13,629 nucleotides of DNA from JASMTM01 sp046483075 (GCA_046483075.1 JAWODV010000108.1:1-13629), one strand, 5' to 3'. Positions 6,656 to 13,539 are shown, numbered from the stretch's first letter. The notes: generated by a model not told the origin, from the sequence alone. Numbers and translations: made by a program.

Positions 6656-8087
6656 AGTAGATACAGGCAATATACCTTTTGAAAAACTAAAAAACATATT
6701 TGGTAATCGAATGAAAACCGAGGAGGATTTTCTCGAAAAGTACTCTCATGATGAGACAGCTGGGTTAAAGGGGGAATTACCTTTAGCTGTTGTTTTTCCT
6801 ATGAATGCGGATGAAATATCCAGTGTCTTAAAACTGGCAAATATCCATAAATTTTCAGTCACACCGCGAGGGGCAGGTACAGGTTTGTCTGGAGGAGCCA
6901 TTCCTAATAAAGATGGTATCGTTCTCTCCCTTGAAAAGATGAACAATATTGTTGAATTTGATAGAGATAATATGATGATTACTGTTGAACCGGGGGTTAT
7001 TACGGATGAAATCCAGAAATTAGCTGATAAAAACAATCTTATGTATGCAGGGGACCCCTGCAGCAGTGACAGTTCTTCAATAGGTGGTAATATTGCTGAA
7101 AATGCTGGTGGAAACAAAGTGCTAAAATATGGTCCAACTGGATATCATGTCTACAGTCTTGAAGTTGTTCTGCCAACTGGAGAGATAGTGACATATGGGG
7201 GAAAACGACTTAAAGATGTAACGGGACTTGATATGATCCATTTATTGATTGGTTCAGAGGGTATCCTGGGTGTAGTAACAAAGATTGTATTGAGACTTAT
7301 ACCAAAGCCGAAATACACTGTGGCACTGCTGGCGCCCTTTAAATCGACAAAGGAAGCTATTGCAGTGGTTCCGAAAATACTGACTCATTCAGGAATAATG
7401 CCCTCTTCTCTTGAATTCATGGATAAATCATCAATTCGTTCTTCATGCAAATTTCTGAATACAGAGTTTCCCTATTCAGATGCTGGTGCTCATTTGATTA
7501 TAGAAGTTGAGGGGAACGATAAAGAATCAATAGCAGATATATACGAACAACTTGGCGATAAATGCCTTGAAGAAGGAGCCCTGGAAGTATTTGTTGCTGA
7601 TAATAGAACGACCAGAGAAAAACTCTGGAAAGCAAGAAAGTCTATTGCTGAAGCTCTTTCTGCATTTAGTCCCGTACATTGTATGGAAGATGTATCGGTA
7701 CCCATGGCAACCATTGCTGAATTAATCAATGAATCAGAAAAAATTTCTAAAGAGAATGATCTGGATATGATTGCCTTTGGTCACGCAGGAGATGGAAATG
7801 TCCACATTACCTTCCTTAAAGGCGAACGTGGAATGGAACATTGGAATGCAAAACTGGAAAATGTTTTAACTGATTTATACAAATTGACTTCTAGACTTGG
7901 AGGATGTATAACAGGCGAACATGGTGTTGGACTAAAACGGAAAAAGTACCTTTCTATGACGCTTAATTCCACACAAATTGAGTTAATTAAGAAAATTAAA
8001 GGAGTGTTTGATCCCAAAAATATTTTGAATCCGGGAAAAATGGTAGATGTAATCGATAATTCGAGAAAAAGGCAGGCTCTATCATGA
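6648..8087 (+). CDS. FAD-dependent D-lactate dehydrogenase (GlcD/LctD type)
   Basis: The 479-residue enzyme of the vanillyl-alcohol-oxidase-fold GlcD family has an N-terminal FAD-binding domain at about 45-220 (PRGAGTGLSGG 73-83, DPCSSDSSSIGGNIAENAGG 136-155, IGSEGILG 201-208). Its C-terminal cap, at about 220-465, contains LWKARKS (326-332), EDVSVP (347-352), GHAGDGNVH (378-386), GEHGVG (423-428) and NILNPGK near the end. It should oxidize a 2-hydroxy acid, most plausibly the D-lactate made by MurQ, and pass electrons to the adjacent EtfBA, as in the LctBCD complex of Acetobacterium woodii. Glycolate or 2-hydroxyglutarate are alternatives. I chose ATG 6648, 9 nt after AAGGGAG (6632-6638). 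ATG 6642 is only 3 nt away, and the frame open from 6543 lies inside etfA. It overlaps anmK by 4 nt. Confidence 0.9.
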   Translation: MSEVDTGNIPFEKLKNIFGNRMKTEEDFLEKYSHDETAGLKGELPLAVVFPMNADEISSVLKLANIHKFSVTPRGAGTGLSGGAIPNKDGIVLSLEKMNNIVEFDRDNMMITVEPGVITDEIQKLADKNNLMYAGDPCSSDSSSIGGNIAENAGGNKVLKYGPTGYHVYSLEVVLPTGEIVTYGGKRLKDVTGLDMIHLLIGSEGILGVVTKIVLRLIPKPKYTVALLAPFKSTKEAIAVVPKILTHSGIMPSSLEFMDKSSIRSSCKFLNTEFPYSDAGAHLIIEVEGNDKESIADIYEQLGDKCLEEGALEVFVADNRTTREKLWKARKSIAEALSAFSPVHCMEDVSVPMATIAELINESEKISKENDLDMIAFGHAGDGNVHITFLKGERGMEHWNAKLENVLTDLYKLTSRLGGCITGEHGVGLKRKKYLSMTLNSTQIELIKKIKGVFDPKNILNPGKMVDVIDNSRKRQALS

Positions 8088-9226
8088 ATAGAATAATTGG
8101 ATTAATGTCGGGGACTTCTTGTGATGGTCTTGATATCTGTTGTTGTGATATACAGGGAAGCTTTACCCAAACAAAATTAGAAATAAAAGCCTTTGAATCG
8201 TTCAGTTACGACTCAAGATTGAGAGAGCAATTGCGAAAACTTACCTCTGGAAATGTTAATGTTTCGAAAATTGCCAGAGCTAATGTTTATCTGGCTAAGG
8301 TTTTTGCAAGCTATTTCAATAGCTTTATAAGTAAAAACGAACTTGGTAAAACTATCGATTTGATTGTAAGCCATGGTCAGACTATATTTCATGATACTAA
8401 CAAAAAGAATGATGAGTTTTATCCCTCATGTACGCTTCAAATTGGGGATGGAGATTATGTATCTTATTTGACAGGAGTTCCAGTGCTATCCGATGTAAGA
8501 ATGAAGGATATGGCTGCTGGAGGTCAGGGAGCTCCCATGGTTGTATATGCTGATTATGTTCTTTTCAATTCAAAAGAAGAAAATGTTGGTCTACAAAATA
8601 TCGGAGGAATAGGAAATGTTACCCTGATGAAGGCAAATTCTTCCATAGATGAGGTCATTTCTTTTGATACAGGACCGGGAAATGTATTAATAGATATGGC
8701 ATGTAATGAGTTTTTTGGCAAATCCTACGATGATAATGGAAATATTGCAAATTCTGGTTCATTGAATACAAAGCTTATGGAATATTTGTGGGATCTTGAA
8801 AGGGACTATTTTGAAATGCCTCCACCAAAAAGTACAGGTAAAGAAATCAGATATAATGAAAGCTATTTTAAGAAAATTAAGAAATTTGTTCAAAGAAAAA
8901 GCATCAATAAGAATGATGTTGTAGCAACTATTACCAGATTTGCATCTGAAACAATAGTTGGTTCATATAAGAAAATTGGTGAAATTCCAGATATTGTATA
9001 TGTGAGTGGAGGAGGTGCTAAAAACAAAACACTTTTAAGCATGATTGAAAGTCAACTTAAGGTTACGAAAGTAGAGACAATGAGTCCTTTGTGGCAGGAT
9101 GCAAAAGAGGCAGCTGCTTTTGCTATCATTGGGAATGAATACCTTAATGGACATTTCTCAAATGTAAAAAGCGCTACAGGGGCTGAGAAAAAGGTAATAC
9201 TTGGTAAGTATTCTTTACCTATCTGA
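8084..9226 (+). CDS. anmK: Anhydro-N-acetylmuramic acid kinase AnmK
   Basis: AnmK opens the 1,6-anhydro ring of anhMurNAc and phosphorylates it to MurNAc-6P, the MurQ substrate. At 380 residues it is typical in length. Family blocks are GLMSGTSCDGLD (6-17), VSHGQTIFH (95-103), LQIGDGDYV (118-126), DVRMKDMAAGGQGAPMV (137-153), NIGGIGNVT (172-180), FDTGPGNVLID (194-204), PPPKSTGKE (246-254) and YVSGGGAKN (306-314). Start ATG at 8084 overlaps the dehydrogenase stop (ATGA), so the kinase is translationally coupled to the lactate-oxidizing genes rather than adjacent to murQ. A CCCD run at 19-22 is a minor oddity. anhMurNAc is produced by lytic transglycosylases, so the source is either self turnover or foreign debris. 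Confidence 0.96.
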   Translation: MNRIIGLMSGTSCDGLDICCCDIQGSFTQTKLEIKAFESFSYDSRLREQLRKLTSGNVNVSKIARANVYLAKVFASYFNSFISKNELGKTIDLIVSHGQTIFHDTNKKNDEFYPSCTLQIGDGDYVSYLTGVPVLSDVRMKDMAAGGQGAPMVVYADYVLFNSKEENVGLQNIGGIGNVTLMKANSSIDEVISFDTGPGNVLIDMACNEFFGKSYDDNGNIANSGSLNTKLMEYLWDLERDYFEMPPPKSTGKEIRYNESYFKKIKKFVQRKSINKNDVVATITRFASETIVGSYKKIGEIPDIVYVSGGGAKNKTLLSMIESQLKVTKVETMSPLWQDAKEAAAFAIIGNEYLNGHFSNVKSATGAEKKVILGKYSLPI

Positions 9227-9259
9227 AATAGTGCCAAAAATTATTTAGGAGGGAAAAAT

Positions 9260-10747
9260 ATGAAACGTTTTTTGGTAGTTCTATTTGTTTTATTGACAGT
9301 GTTTAGTTTTTCCAGTATTTTGAGATTTGCAATTGAAACAGAACCTGTTGGATTGGATCCCAATCTGGTTACTGCCTTTGCATCACATCGAACGCTTGAA
9401 AATGTATACGATGGTTTGCTGAGATACGACACAGAGATGAATCTTGTACCTGATCTCGCAAAGGATTATGAAACACCTGATCCTTATACAGTAATTTTCA
9501 CATTAAGGGATAATGTTTATTTCCACAATGGTGAAAAAATGACTGTTGAGGATGTTCTTTTTACATTTGACAGAATAAGAGACCCCGATTTTGGTTCACC
9601 TGCCGCATCGTACTATGAGAATGTAACTTCAATAGAAGCTATTGGAGACAATAAAGTAGAATTCAAACTTTCTACACCAATGGTCAATACGTTGTTACAC
9701 AACTTTGCAGGTGTGAATAGTTCCATAGTATCCAAAGAATTTGTCGAAAGCGGAGCCAACATGCAGGTTGAAACCAATGGAACAGGACCTTTTGAAATTA
9801 CAGCATATGTTTCAGGGGATCACATTACACTGACAAAGAACGATAAATACTTCATTGATGGTCTACCTCGACTGGATGAAATAGTATTTGTTATTATTCC
9901 GGAAGAAGTTTCAAGGCTATCAGCGCTTCGTAACGGCGATGTTGATCTTGCAACTATTAATGAACCTCTGAGTTTGGATATGCTTTCAAAGGACAGATTC
10001 ACGGTTTACAGACAACCTGTTCTTAGTTATTACCTACTCGGTATAAATAACGAAAGCGGTCCACTGAGCGATCCCAGAGTAAGAAGAGCACTTAGTTATG
10101 CTGTAGATCGTGAACAGATTATTAAGGCAGTTTCATTTGGTGAAGGAAGCGTAACAGGAATAATGAATCCGACTGTAAAAGCATGGGCCGTTCCTCCATC
10201 AGAATTTCCTGAATATGACTATGACCCACACAAAGCAACCATGTTACTTGAAGAAGCAGGTTATCCAGATGGTTTTGAATTCTCTATAACCACCGCTTCA
10301 AGATACAACTTTGATAAGATAGCACAGGTTATTCAGGCACAGCTTTCCATTATTGGTGTAAAGGTTAAGATTGATCTGGTTGAATGGGGTATATTTATCA
10401 ACAAGTGGATTAATATTGACTTTGAATCGTTCATTTCTTTGAATAGTGGTTCTGTGAGTCCTGATCTTCAGCTTTACAGAACATTCCATACAGAGGGCTC
10501 AACGAACAAATTCAATTTCTCCAATGAAAAAGTAGACGAATTGTTGGAAGAAGGCAGAAAAGTGACCGATTATGAAGAAAGAAAAGATATATACAACGAA
10601 CTTCAGCAAATACTTGTTGATCAGTCACCAATTCTTTTCCTTTATTCACCTAATATACTCTTTGCATCTAGCAATGCTGTGACAGGTTTTGAAACAATGA
10701 GTAATGAAAGTCTAATTTCTCTGAGATTCACACAGAAAAACAAGTAA
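9260..10747 (+). CDS. ABC transporter substrate-binding protein, family 5 (peptide/muropeptide type)
   Basis: The 495-residue extracytoplasmic solute receptor starts with a signal peptide (MKRF, then a hydrophobic core at about 5-17, probable cleavage near residue 19). There is no lipobox cysteine, so it is likely free or held by its uncleaved helix, as common in Thermotogota. Family 5 signatures are SHRTLENVYDGLLRYD (42-57) and a FTLRDNVYFHNGEKMTVEDV block (80-99) followed by LFTFDR, with DPRVRRALSYAVDREQI further on. The family binds di- and oligopeptides, nickel or sugars. Context suggests murein peptides or anhydro-muropeptides, but specificity cannot be read from sequence. The ribosome binding site AGGAGGG (9247-9253) is the strongest in the window, fitting high production. 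A 33-nt gap follows anmK. Confidence 0.92.
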   Translation: MKRFLVVLFVLLTVFSFSSILRFAIETEPVGLDPNLVTAFASHRTLENVYDGLLRYDTEMNLVPDLAKDYETPDPYTVIFTLRDNVYFHNGEKMTVEDVLFTFDRIRDPDFGSPAASYYENVTSIEAIGDNKVEFKLSTPMVNTLLHNFAGVNSSIVSKEFVESGANMQVETNGTGPFEITAYVSGDHITLTKNDKYFIDGLPRLDEIVFVIIPEEVSRLSALRNGDVDLATINEPLSLDMLSKDRFTVYRQPVLSYYLLGINNESGPLSDPRVRRALSYAVDREQIIKAVSFGEGSVTGIMNPTVKAWAVPPSEFPEYDYDPHKATMLLEEAGYPDGFEFSITTASRYNFDKIAQVIQAQLSIIGVKVKIDLVEWGIFINKWINIDFESFISLNSGSVSPDLQLYRTFHTEGSTNKFNFSNEKVDELLEEGRKVTDYEERKDIYNELQQILVDQSPILFLYSPNILFASSNAVTGFETMSNESLISLRFTQKNK

Positions 10748-10761
10748 TTTTTATGCATTTC

Positions 10762-10797
10762 ATGGTCCTTGATTTCACTGAAATCAGGGACCATTTT
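10762..10797 (+). terminator. Stem-loop with short T-run between the binding-protein and permease genes
   Basis: ATGGTCCTTGATTTC (10762-10776) and GAAATCAGGGACCAT (10780-10794) form a 15-bp stem with one G-U pair and a 3-nt loop, followed by TTTT (10794-10797). The weak T-run suggests a partial terminator or a 3' mRNA-stabilizing structure. Either would give more binding protein than permease, as is common in ABC operons. Confidence 0.75.
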
Positions 10798-10819
10798 ACT
10801 AATTACAAGGGGTAATAGT

Positions 10820-11773
10820 ATGAAACTCTCTTATATAATTGGACGAATACTCTCAGCAATACCTACTCTGTTAATACTTACATTTATCGTATTTATCGCG
10901 ATACATCTGGTTCCTGGGGATGTTGTTGATATCATGCTGGGAACTCAAAATTATTTGGATGAAGAGCAAGTTCAGAAACTTTATGAAGATCTTGGACTAG
11001 ATAAACCACTTATCATTCAATATTTTAACTGGTTAAAGGGAGTAGTTACTCTTGATTTAGGTATATCCTTGAGAACTACTAAGCCAGTTATTTCAATGAT
11101 AAAAGACAGGTTTCCTATAACTTTTGAGCTTGCACTTCTATCGATCACTTTCAGTATGCTCATAGGTGTTCCTCTTGGCGTTATTTCATCTGTTAAGAGA
11201 AATTCGAAATTGGATTATACAGTGAGGGTATTCGGTCTTATAGGACTGTCTGCGCCGGTTTTCTGGATAGGAGCAATATTTATTGTTTTTATTTCCAGTC
11301 TATTCTCAAACTATCCGCTTTTTGGGTATGTATCCTTTTTGGCGAATCCGTTTAGAAATATTCAAATAATGCTTGTTCCAGCTATAACCCTCGGGATAAT
11401 GGTTGCAGCACAGATTATGAGAATGACCAGAAACTCCATGTTGGATGTTATGTCGCAAGATTATATAAGGGTAGCGAGATCCAAGGGTGTGAAAAGAAAA
11501 ACAATAATTTTTAAACACGCATTAAGAAATGCAACGATTCCTGTTATTACAACCGCAGGAATTCAGCTGGGTTATTTGATAGGTGGAACGATAGTAATTG
11601 AAAGTATGTTTGCGATTCCAGGTATGGGTAGATTGCTTCTTCAGGCAGTTGAGCAGAGAGATTATCCCGTTGTTCAGGGAATCATTGTGATTTTTGGCAT
11701 TTCAATAGTTATATTAAATATTCTTGTAGACATCTTGTACAGCGTCATTGACCCAAGAATTGAGCTAACTTAA
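10820..11773 (+). CDS. ABC transporter permease, DppB type
   Basis: The 317-residue inner-membrane protein has about six transmembrane helices, starting at residues 9-30. The DppB N-terminal signature FIAIHLVPGD (25-34) is followed by the LYEDLGLDKPLIIQYFNWL block (54-72). The EAA loop that docks the ATPase runs from QDYIRVARSKG (213-223) to FKHALRNA (231-238). It ends with the typical SVIDPRI. ATG 10820 is chosen because AAGGGG (10807-10812) lies 7 nt upstream. The same frame stays open upstream to 10769 but runs through the stem-loop. It forms a heterodimer with the next gene product and transports the ligand delivered by the binding protein. The ATPase partners are not encoded in the window. 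Confidence 0.93.
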   Translation: MKLSYIIGRILSAIPTLLILTFIVFIAIHLVPGDVVDIMLGTQNYLDEEQVQKLYEDLGLDKPLIIQYFNWLKGVVTLDLGISLRTTKPVISMIKDRFPITFELALLSITFSMLIGVPLGVISSVKRNSKLDYTVRVFGLIGLSAPVFWIGAIFIVFISSLFSNYPLFGYVSFLANPFRNIQIMLVPAITLGIMVAAQIMRMTRNSMLDVMSQDYIRVARSKGVKRKTIIFKHALRNATIPVITTAGIQLGYLIGGTIVIESMFAIPGMGRLLLQAVEQRDYPVVQGIIVIFGISIVILNILVDILYSVIDPRIELT

Positions 11774-11794
11774 CGGTTAGGGAGAGATAGGATT

Positions 11795-12631
11795 ATGGAA
11801 TTTAGAAAAGCTATGAGAAAATTCAAAACAAATCCTTTAAATATTATCAGCCTTATCGTGCTAATAATAATTGTTATTTTGTCTCTTTTCCCTGCTTTTT
11901 TCTCCCCGTACAATCCACTTGAAATGGATTTTGAATATATGATGAGTCCACCAAATCAGCAACACTGGTTTGGTACTGATCAATTCGGAAGAGATGTACT
12001 TTCAAGAATAATATTTGGGGTACAAAAAAGCATGATTATTGCATCAATGGCCGTTGTGCTGGCAAGTCTTTTAGGAACATCTTTGGGTTTAGTGGCAGGT
12101 TATTTTGGAAAAATTGTAGATATGATTATAATGAGAATTGTCGATGCCATGTTTGCATTCCCCTCGGTCATTCTGGCACTTTTTATTATAGCGTTGTTTG
12201 GAGCCAGTATTACCAATCTGATTATTGCAATAGGCATAGTTTATACCCCCATATTTGCAAGGATTATGAGAGGTTCAACAATATCTATCAAAGAACAATT
12301 ATATGTGAAAGCAGGTAAAGCCCTTGGAAAAAGTAATCTGCGTTCAATTTTAATAGATGTTCTTCCCAATATATTTTCCATTTTAATAGTTACCTTCACC
12401 ACTAATTTTTCCACCGCATTGCTTTCAGAAGCAACTCTGGGATTTCTTGGACTTGGTGTTCCACCACCAGAACCTACATTAGGAGGAATGGTTGGACAGG
12501 GTAGTGATTATCTACTGAGTGCTCCCTGGGTTACCCTTTTTCCTGGTTTGATAATAGCAGTAATAGTACTTAGTCTAAATATTATTGGTGATGGCCTGAG
12601 AGATACCCTTGATCCGAGAACTACTAGTTAA
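11795..12631 (+). CDS. ABC transporter permease, DppC type
   Basis: The 278-residue second permease of the dipeptide/oligopeptide transporter has the DppC motif HWFGTDQFGRDVLSRI (57-72), an EAA loop at 166-192 (KEQLYVKAGKALGKSNLRS, then LPN) and the characteristic LGFLGLGVPPPEPTLGGM (215-232), ending in DTLDPR. Membrane helices are at about 16-36, 80-102, 118-136, 139-158, 195-215 and 248-266. ATG at 11795 follows AGGGAG (11779-11784) at 10 nt, 21 nt after the dppB-type stop. It is the last gene of the operon. DppD/DppF-type ATPase genes would usually follow but are absent: the next kilobase is repeat-rich non-coding DNA. ATPases may be shared from another locus. Confidence 0.93.
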   Translation: MEFRKAMRKFKTNPLNIISLIVLIIIVILSLFPAFFSPYNPLEMDFEYMMSPPNQQHWFGTDQFGRDVLSRIIFGVQKSMIIASMAVVLASLLGTSLGLVAGYFGKIVDMIIMRIVDAMFAFPSVILALFIIALFGASITNLIIAIGIVYTPIFARIMRGSTISIKEQLYVKAGKALGKSNLRSILIDVLPNIFSILIVTFTTNFSTALLSEATLGFLGLGVPPPEPTLGGMVGQGSDYLLSAPWVTLFPGLIIAVIVLSLNIIGDGLRDTLDPRTTS

Positions 12632-12667
12632 TTAATAGACGTTCGGAGAGCACATATTTTAGAAAAC

Positions 12668-12836
12668 GAGAAAGTTCAAAAACCGTTGATATGCGTGTTG
12701 GAAAACACACGGATGTGCTGAGCAGAGCTCAGGATATGCGAATTTGAGAAACAATTCGGATATGCGCTTCGCGGTTAAAACCTCAAAAAGACGGTTCTGG
12801 GGTCTGGGGTTTTGTAAGAGATAAAAACACGTCCAA
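12668..12836 (+). repeat. Large repeat element E, copy 1 (contains a hairpin array)
   Basis: Copy 1 runs from GAGAAAGTTC through the hairpin array to a G-rich tail, GGTTCTGGGGTCTGGGGTTTTG (about 12794-12815). Copy 2 at 13004-13186 repeats the same order: GAGAATGTTC, then an array, then GGGTCTGGGTTCTAGG. The copies are alike in leader and tail but not in the array stems. No reading frame is credible here. Confidence 0.6.
12687..12776 (+). repeat. Hairpin array 1 punctuated by GGATATGC
   Basis: Near-constant octamers lie at 12687 (TGATATGC), 12711 (GGATGTGC), 12732 and 12758 (both GGATATGC), with a decayed one at 12773. Between them are hairpins whose closing pair is the last C of one octamer and the first G of the next: CGTGT/ACACG (12694-12711, loop TGGAAAAC), CTGAGC/GCTCAG (12718-12732, loop AGA), CGAATT/AATTCG (12739-12758, loop TGAGAAAC) and CGC/GCG (12765-12773, loop TTC). 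Stem sequences share nothing between units but each is self-complementary, which is internal covariation for a folded RNA or single-stranded DNA. The array starts 56 nt after the last permease stop and so may lie in its 3' UTR. Confidence 0.8.
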
Positions 12837-12847
12837 CACTCCGTTTA

Positions 12848-12995
12848 GTCCATCGATAAACCATCTGACGCTCGGAGAGTGACGCTTGGAGACGCATCCT
12901 TTGGATGCTCACGACGCTTGGAGTTGCTATGCTCAAAGAGGCTCAGACAGAGCAAATACCTTCAAACACGAGAAGAACCGAAAAGACGAGAATCC
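12848..12995 (+). repeat. Flanking repeat R, right copy
   Basis: This 148-bp counterpart of 391-517 is in inverted orientation in the window but in the same orientation relative to the gene upstream of it. It is longer by about 21 bp, because GACGCTTGGAG occurs twice (12881-12891, 12913-12923) around a perfect hairpin GCATCC/GGATGC with a TTT loop (12894-12908). The left copy has only one GACGCTTGGAG there. Open frames that cross it (12879-13118, 12905-13159) have no ribosome binding sites and low-quality composition, so they are not called. Confidence 0.85.
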
Positions 12996-13003
12996 GAGAG
13001 TCC

Positions 13004-13186
13004 GAGAATGTTCTTGAAACCACTGTTATGCGCCTTGGGGGACAGGCGGATATGCGTCCAAAGAACGGACGGATATGCATGCCAGGTAAAAGCATGGATT
13101 TGCGCCTACGGCGGATAAACATCAAAAATCGGGTCTGGGTTCTAGGTTTTAGGGTCTAGCAAAAAAAGATCAAAACATACACACCT
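13004..13186 (+). repeat. Large repeat element E, copy 2 (contains a hairpin array)
   Basis: This is the second copy of the element at 12668-12836, separated from it by repeat R. The tail GGGTCTGGGTTCTAGG (13131-13146) plus a following A-rich stretch (13161-13175) corresponds to the G-rich and A-rich tail of copy 1. The two copies diverge most in the hairpin stems, consistent with the stems being free to vary as long as they pair. Confidence 0.6.
13024..13120 (+). repeat. Hairpin array 2 punctuated by GGATATGC
   Basis: Octamers lie at 13024 (TGTTATGC), 13048 and 13071 (GGATATGC), 13096 (GGATTTGC) and 13113 (GGATAAAC). The hairpins between them are CGCCT/AGGCG (13031-13048, loop TGGGGGAC), CGTCC/GGACG (13055-13071, loop AAAGAAC), CATGC/GCATG (13078-13096, loop CAGGTAAAA) and CGCC/GGCG (13103-13113, loop TAC). 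As in array 1, the outermost pair joins the C of one octamer to the G of the next. The first loop, TGGGGGAC, parallels TGGAAAAC and TGAGAAAC of array 1, so loops are more conserved than stems. Confidence 0.8.
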
Positions 13187-13188
13187 CC

Positions 13189-13253
13189 CCGCTTCGCGGT
13201 ACTCCTCTCTGAGAGGAGAATGTAATAACGAGAAACCGTGAAACACCTAGGTG
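13189..13253. repeat. Cluster of small perfect hairpins and palindromes
   Basis: CCGC/GCGG with loop TTC (13189-13199) is followed by CTCCTCTC/GAGAGGAG around one T (13202-13218) and the 10-bp palindrome CACCTAGGTG (13244-13253). The GCTTCGCGG word also closes hairpin array 1 (12766-12774). None has a T-run, so they are not typical terminators. Confidence 0.6.
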
Positions 13254-13291
13254 ACGAGAGACCGAGAGTCCGAGAGTTAGATACTAGAACA

Positions 13292-13353
13292 CGTCCATCG
13301 TCCATCACTGACGTTTCGTCCATCGCTTGCTGAACGCGGCGCTTCGTCCATCG
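13292..13353. repeat. Dispersed CGTCCATCG words
   Basis: CGTCCATCG occurs at 13292-13300, 13317-13325 and 13345-13353, with a one-base variant at 13299-13307. The reverse complement is found at 546-554 in the left flank, and GTCCATCG begins repeat R. It looks like a shared building block of this genome's intergenic repeats. No gene is seen here, and the frame at 13390-13614 simply crosses the 70-bp repeats. Confidence 0.5.
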
Positions 13354-13450
13354 ACTGGTACAAAAATACTAACTTAAAACACGTGAACAGTGAACCGACT
13401 AGACCACTTAAGATGCTCGGAGATAGACACTTGTGTTTTCTTACTGCATT

Positions 13451-13520
13451 TGCTTTACTTCAAGCGGCTCTCTAGGAGCGGCTTGTACCATCAGATCAAG
13501 CCTCTCTCTTCGATCGGCTT
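13451..13520. repeat. Exact 70-bp direct repeat, copy 1
   Basis: Identical over 70 bp to 13540-13609 (period 89 bp, 19-bp spacer). Each copy contains two 23-nt segments that begin AAGC and end GGCTT: AAGCGGCTC/GAGCGGCTT around TCTAG (imperfect inverted repeat with a G-G mismatch), and AAGCC...GGCTT. They are separated by GTACCATCAGATC. Perfect identity points to recent duplication or gene conversion. Confidence 0.9.
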
Positions 13521-13539
13521 ATGTTTTTTGATTAGCAAC

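Noticed and set aside
10769..10819. Longer N-terminus for the DppB-type permease
   Set aside because: It would start within the stem-loop and lacks a ribosome site. ATG 10820 has one and matches the family start.
12632..12776. Rho-independent terminator after the last permease gene
   Set aside because: The hairpins there lack a following T-run, so they do not fit the classic form.
391..12995. Composite transposon bounded by inverted repeats
   Set aside because: No transposase or integrase gene and no target-site duplication seen. Repeat orientation is explained equally well by position after operon ends.
12879..13159. Two overlapping open frames after the last permease gene
   Set aside because: They cross repeat R and hairpin array 2 and have no ribosome binding sites.
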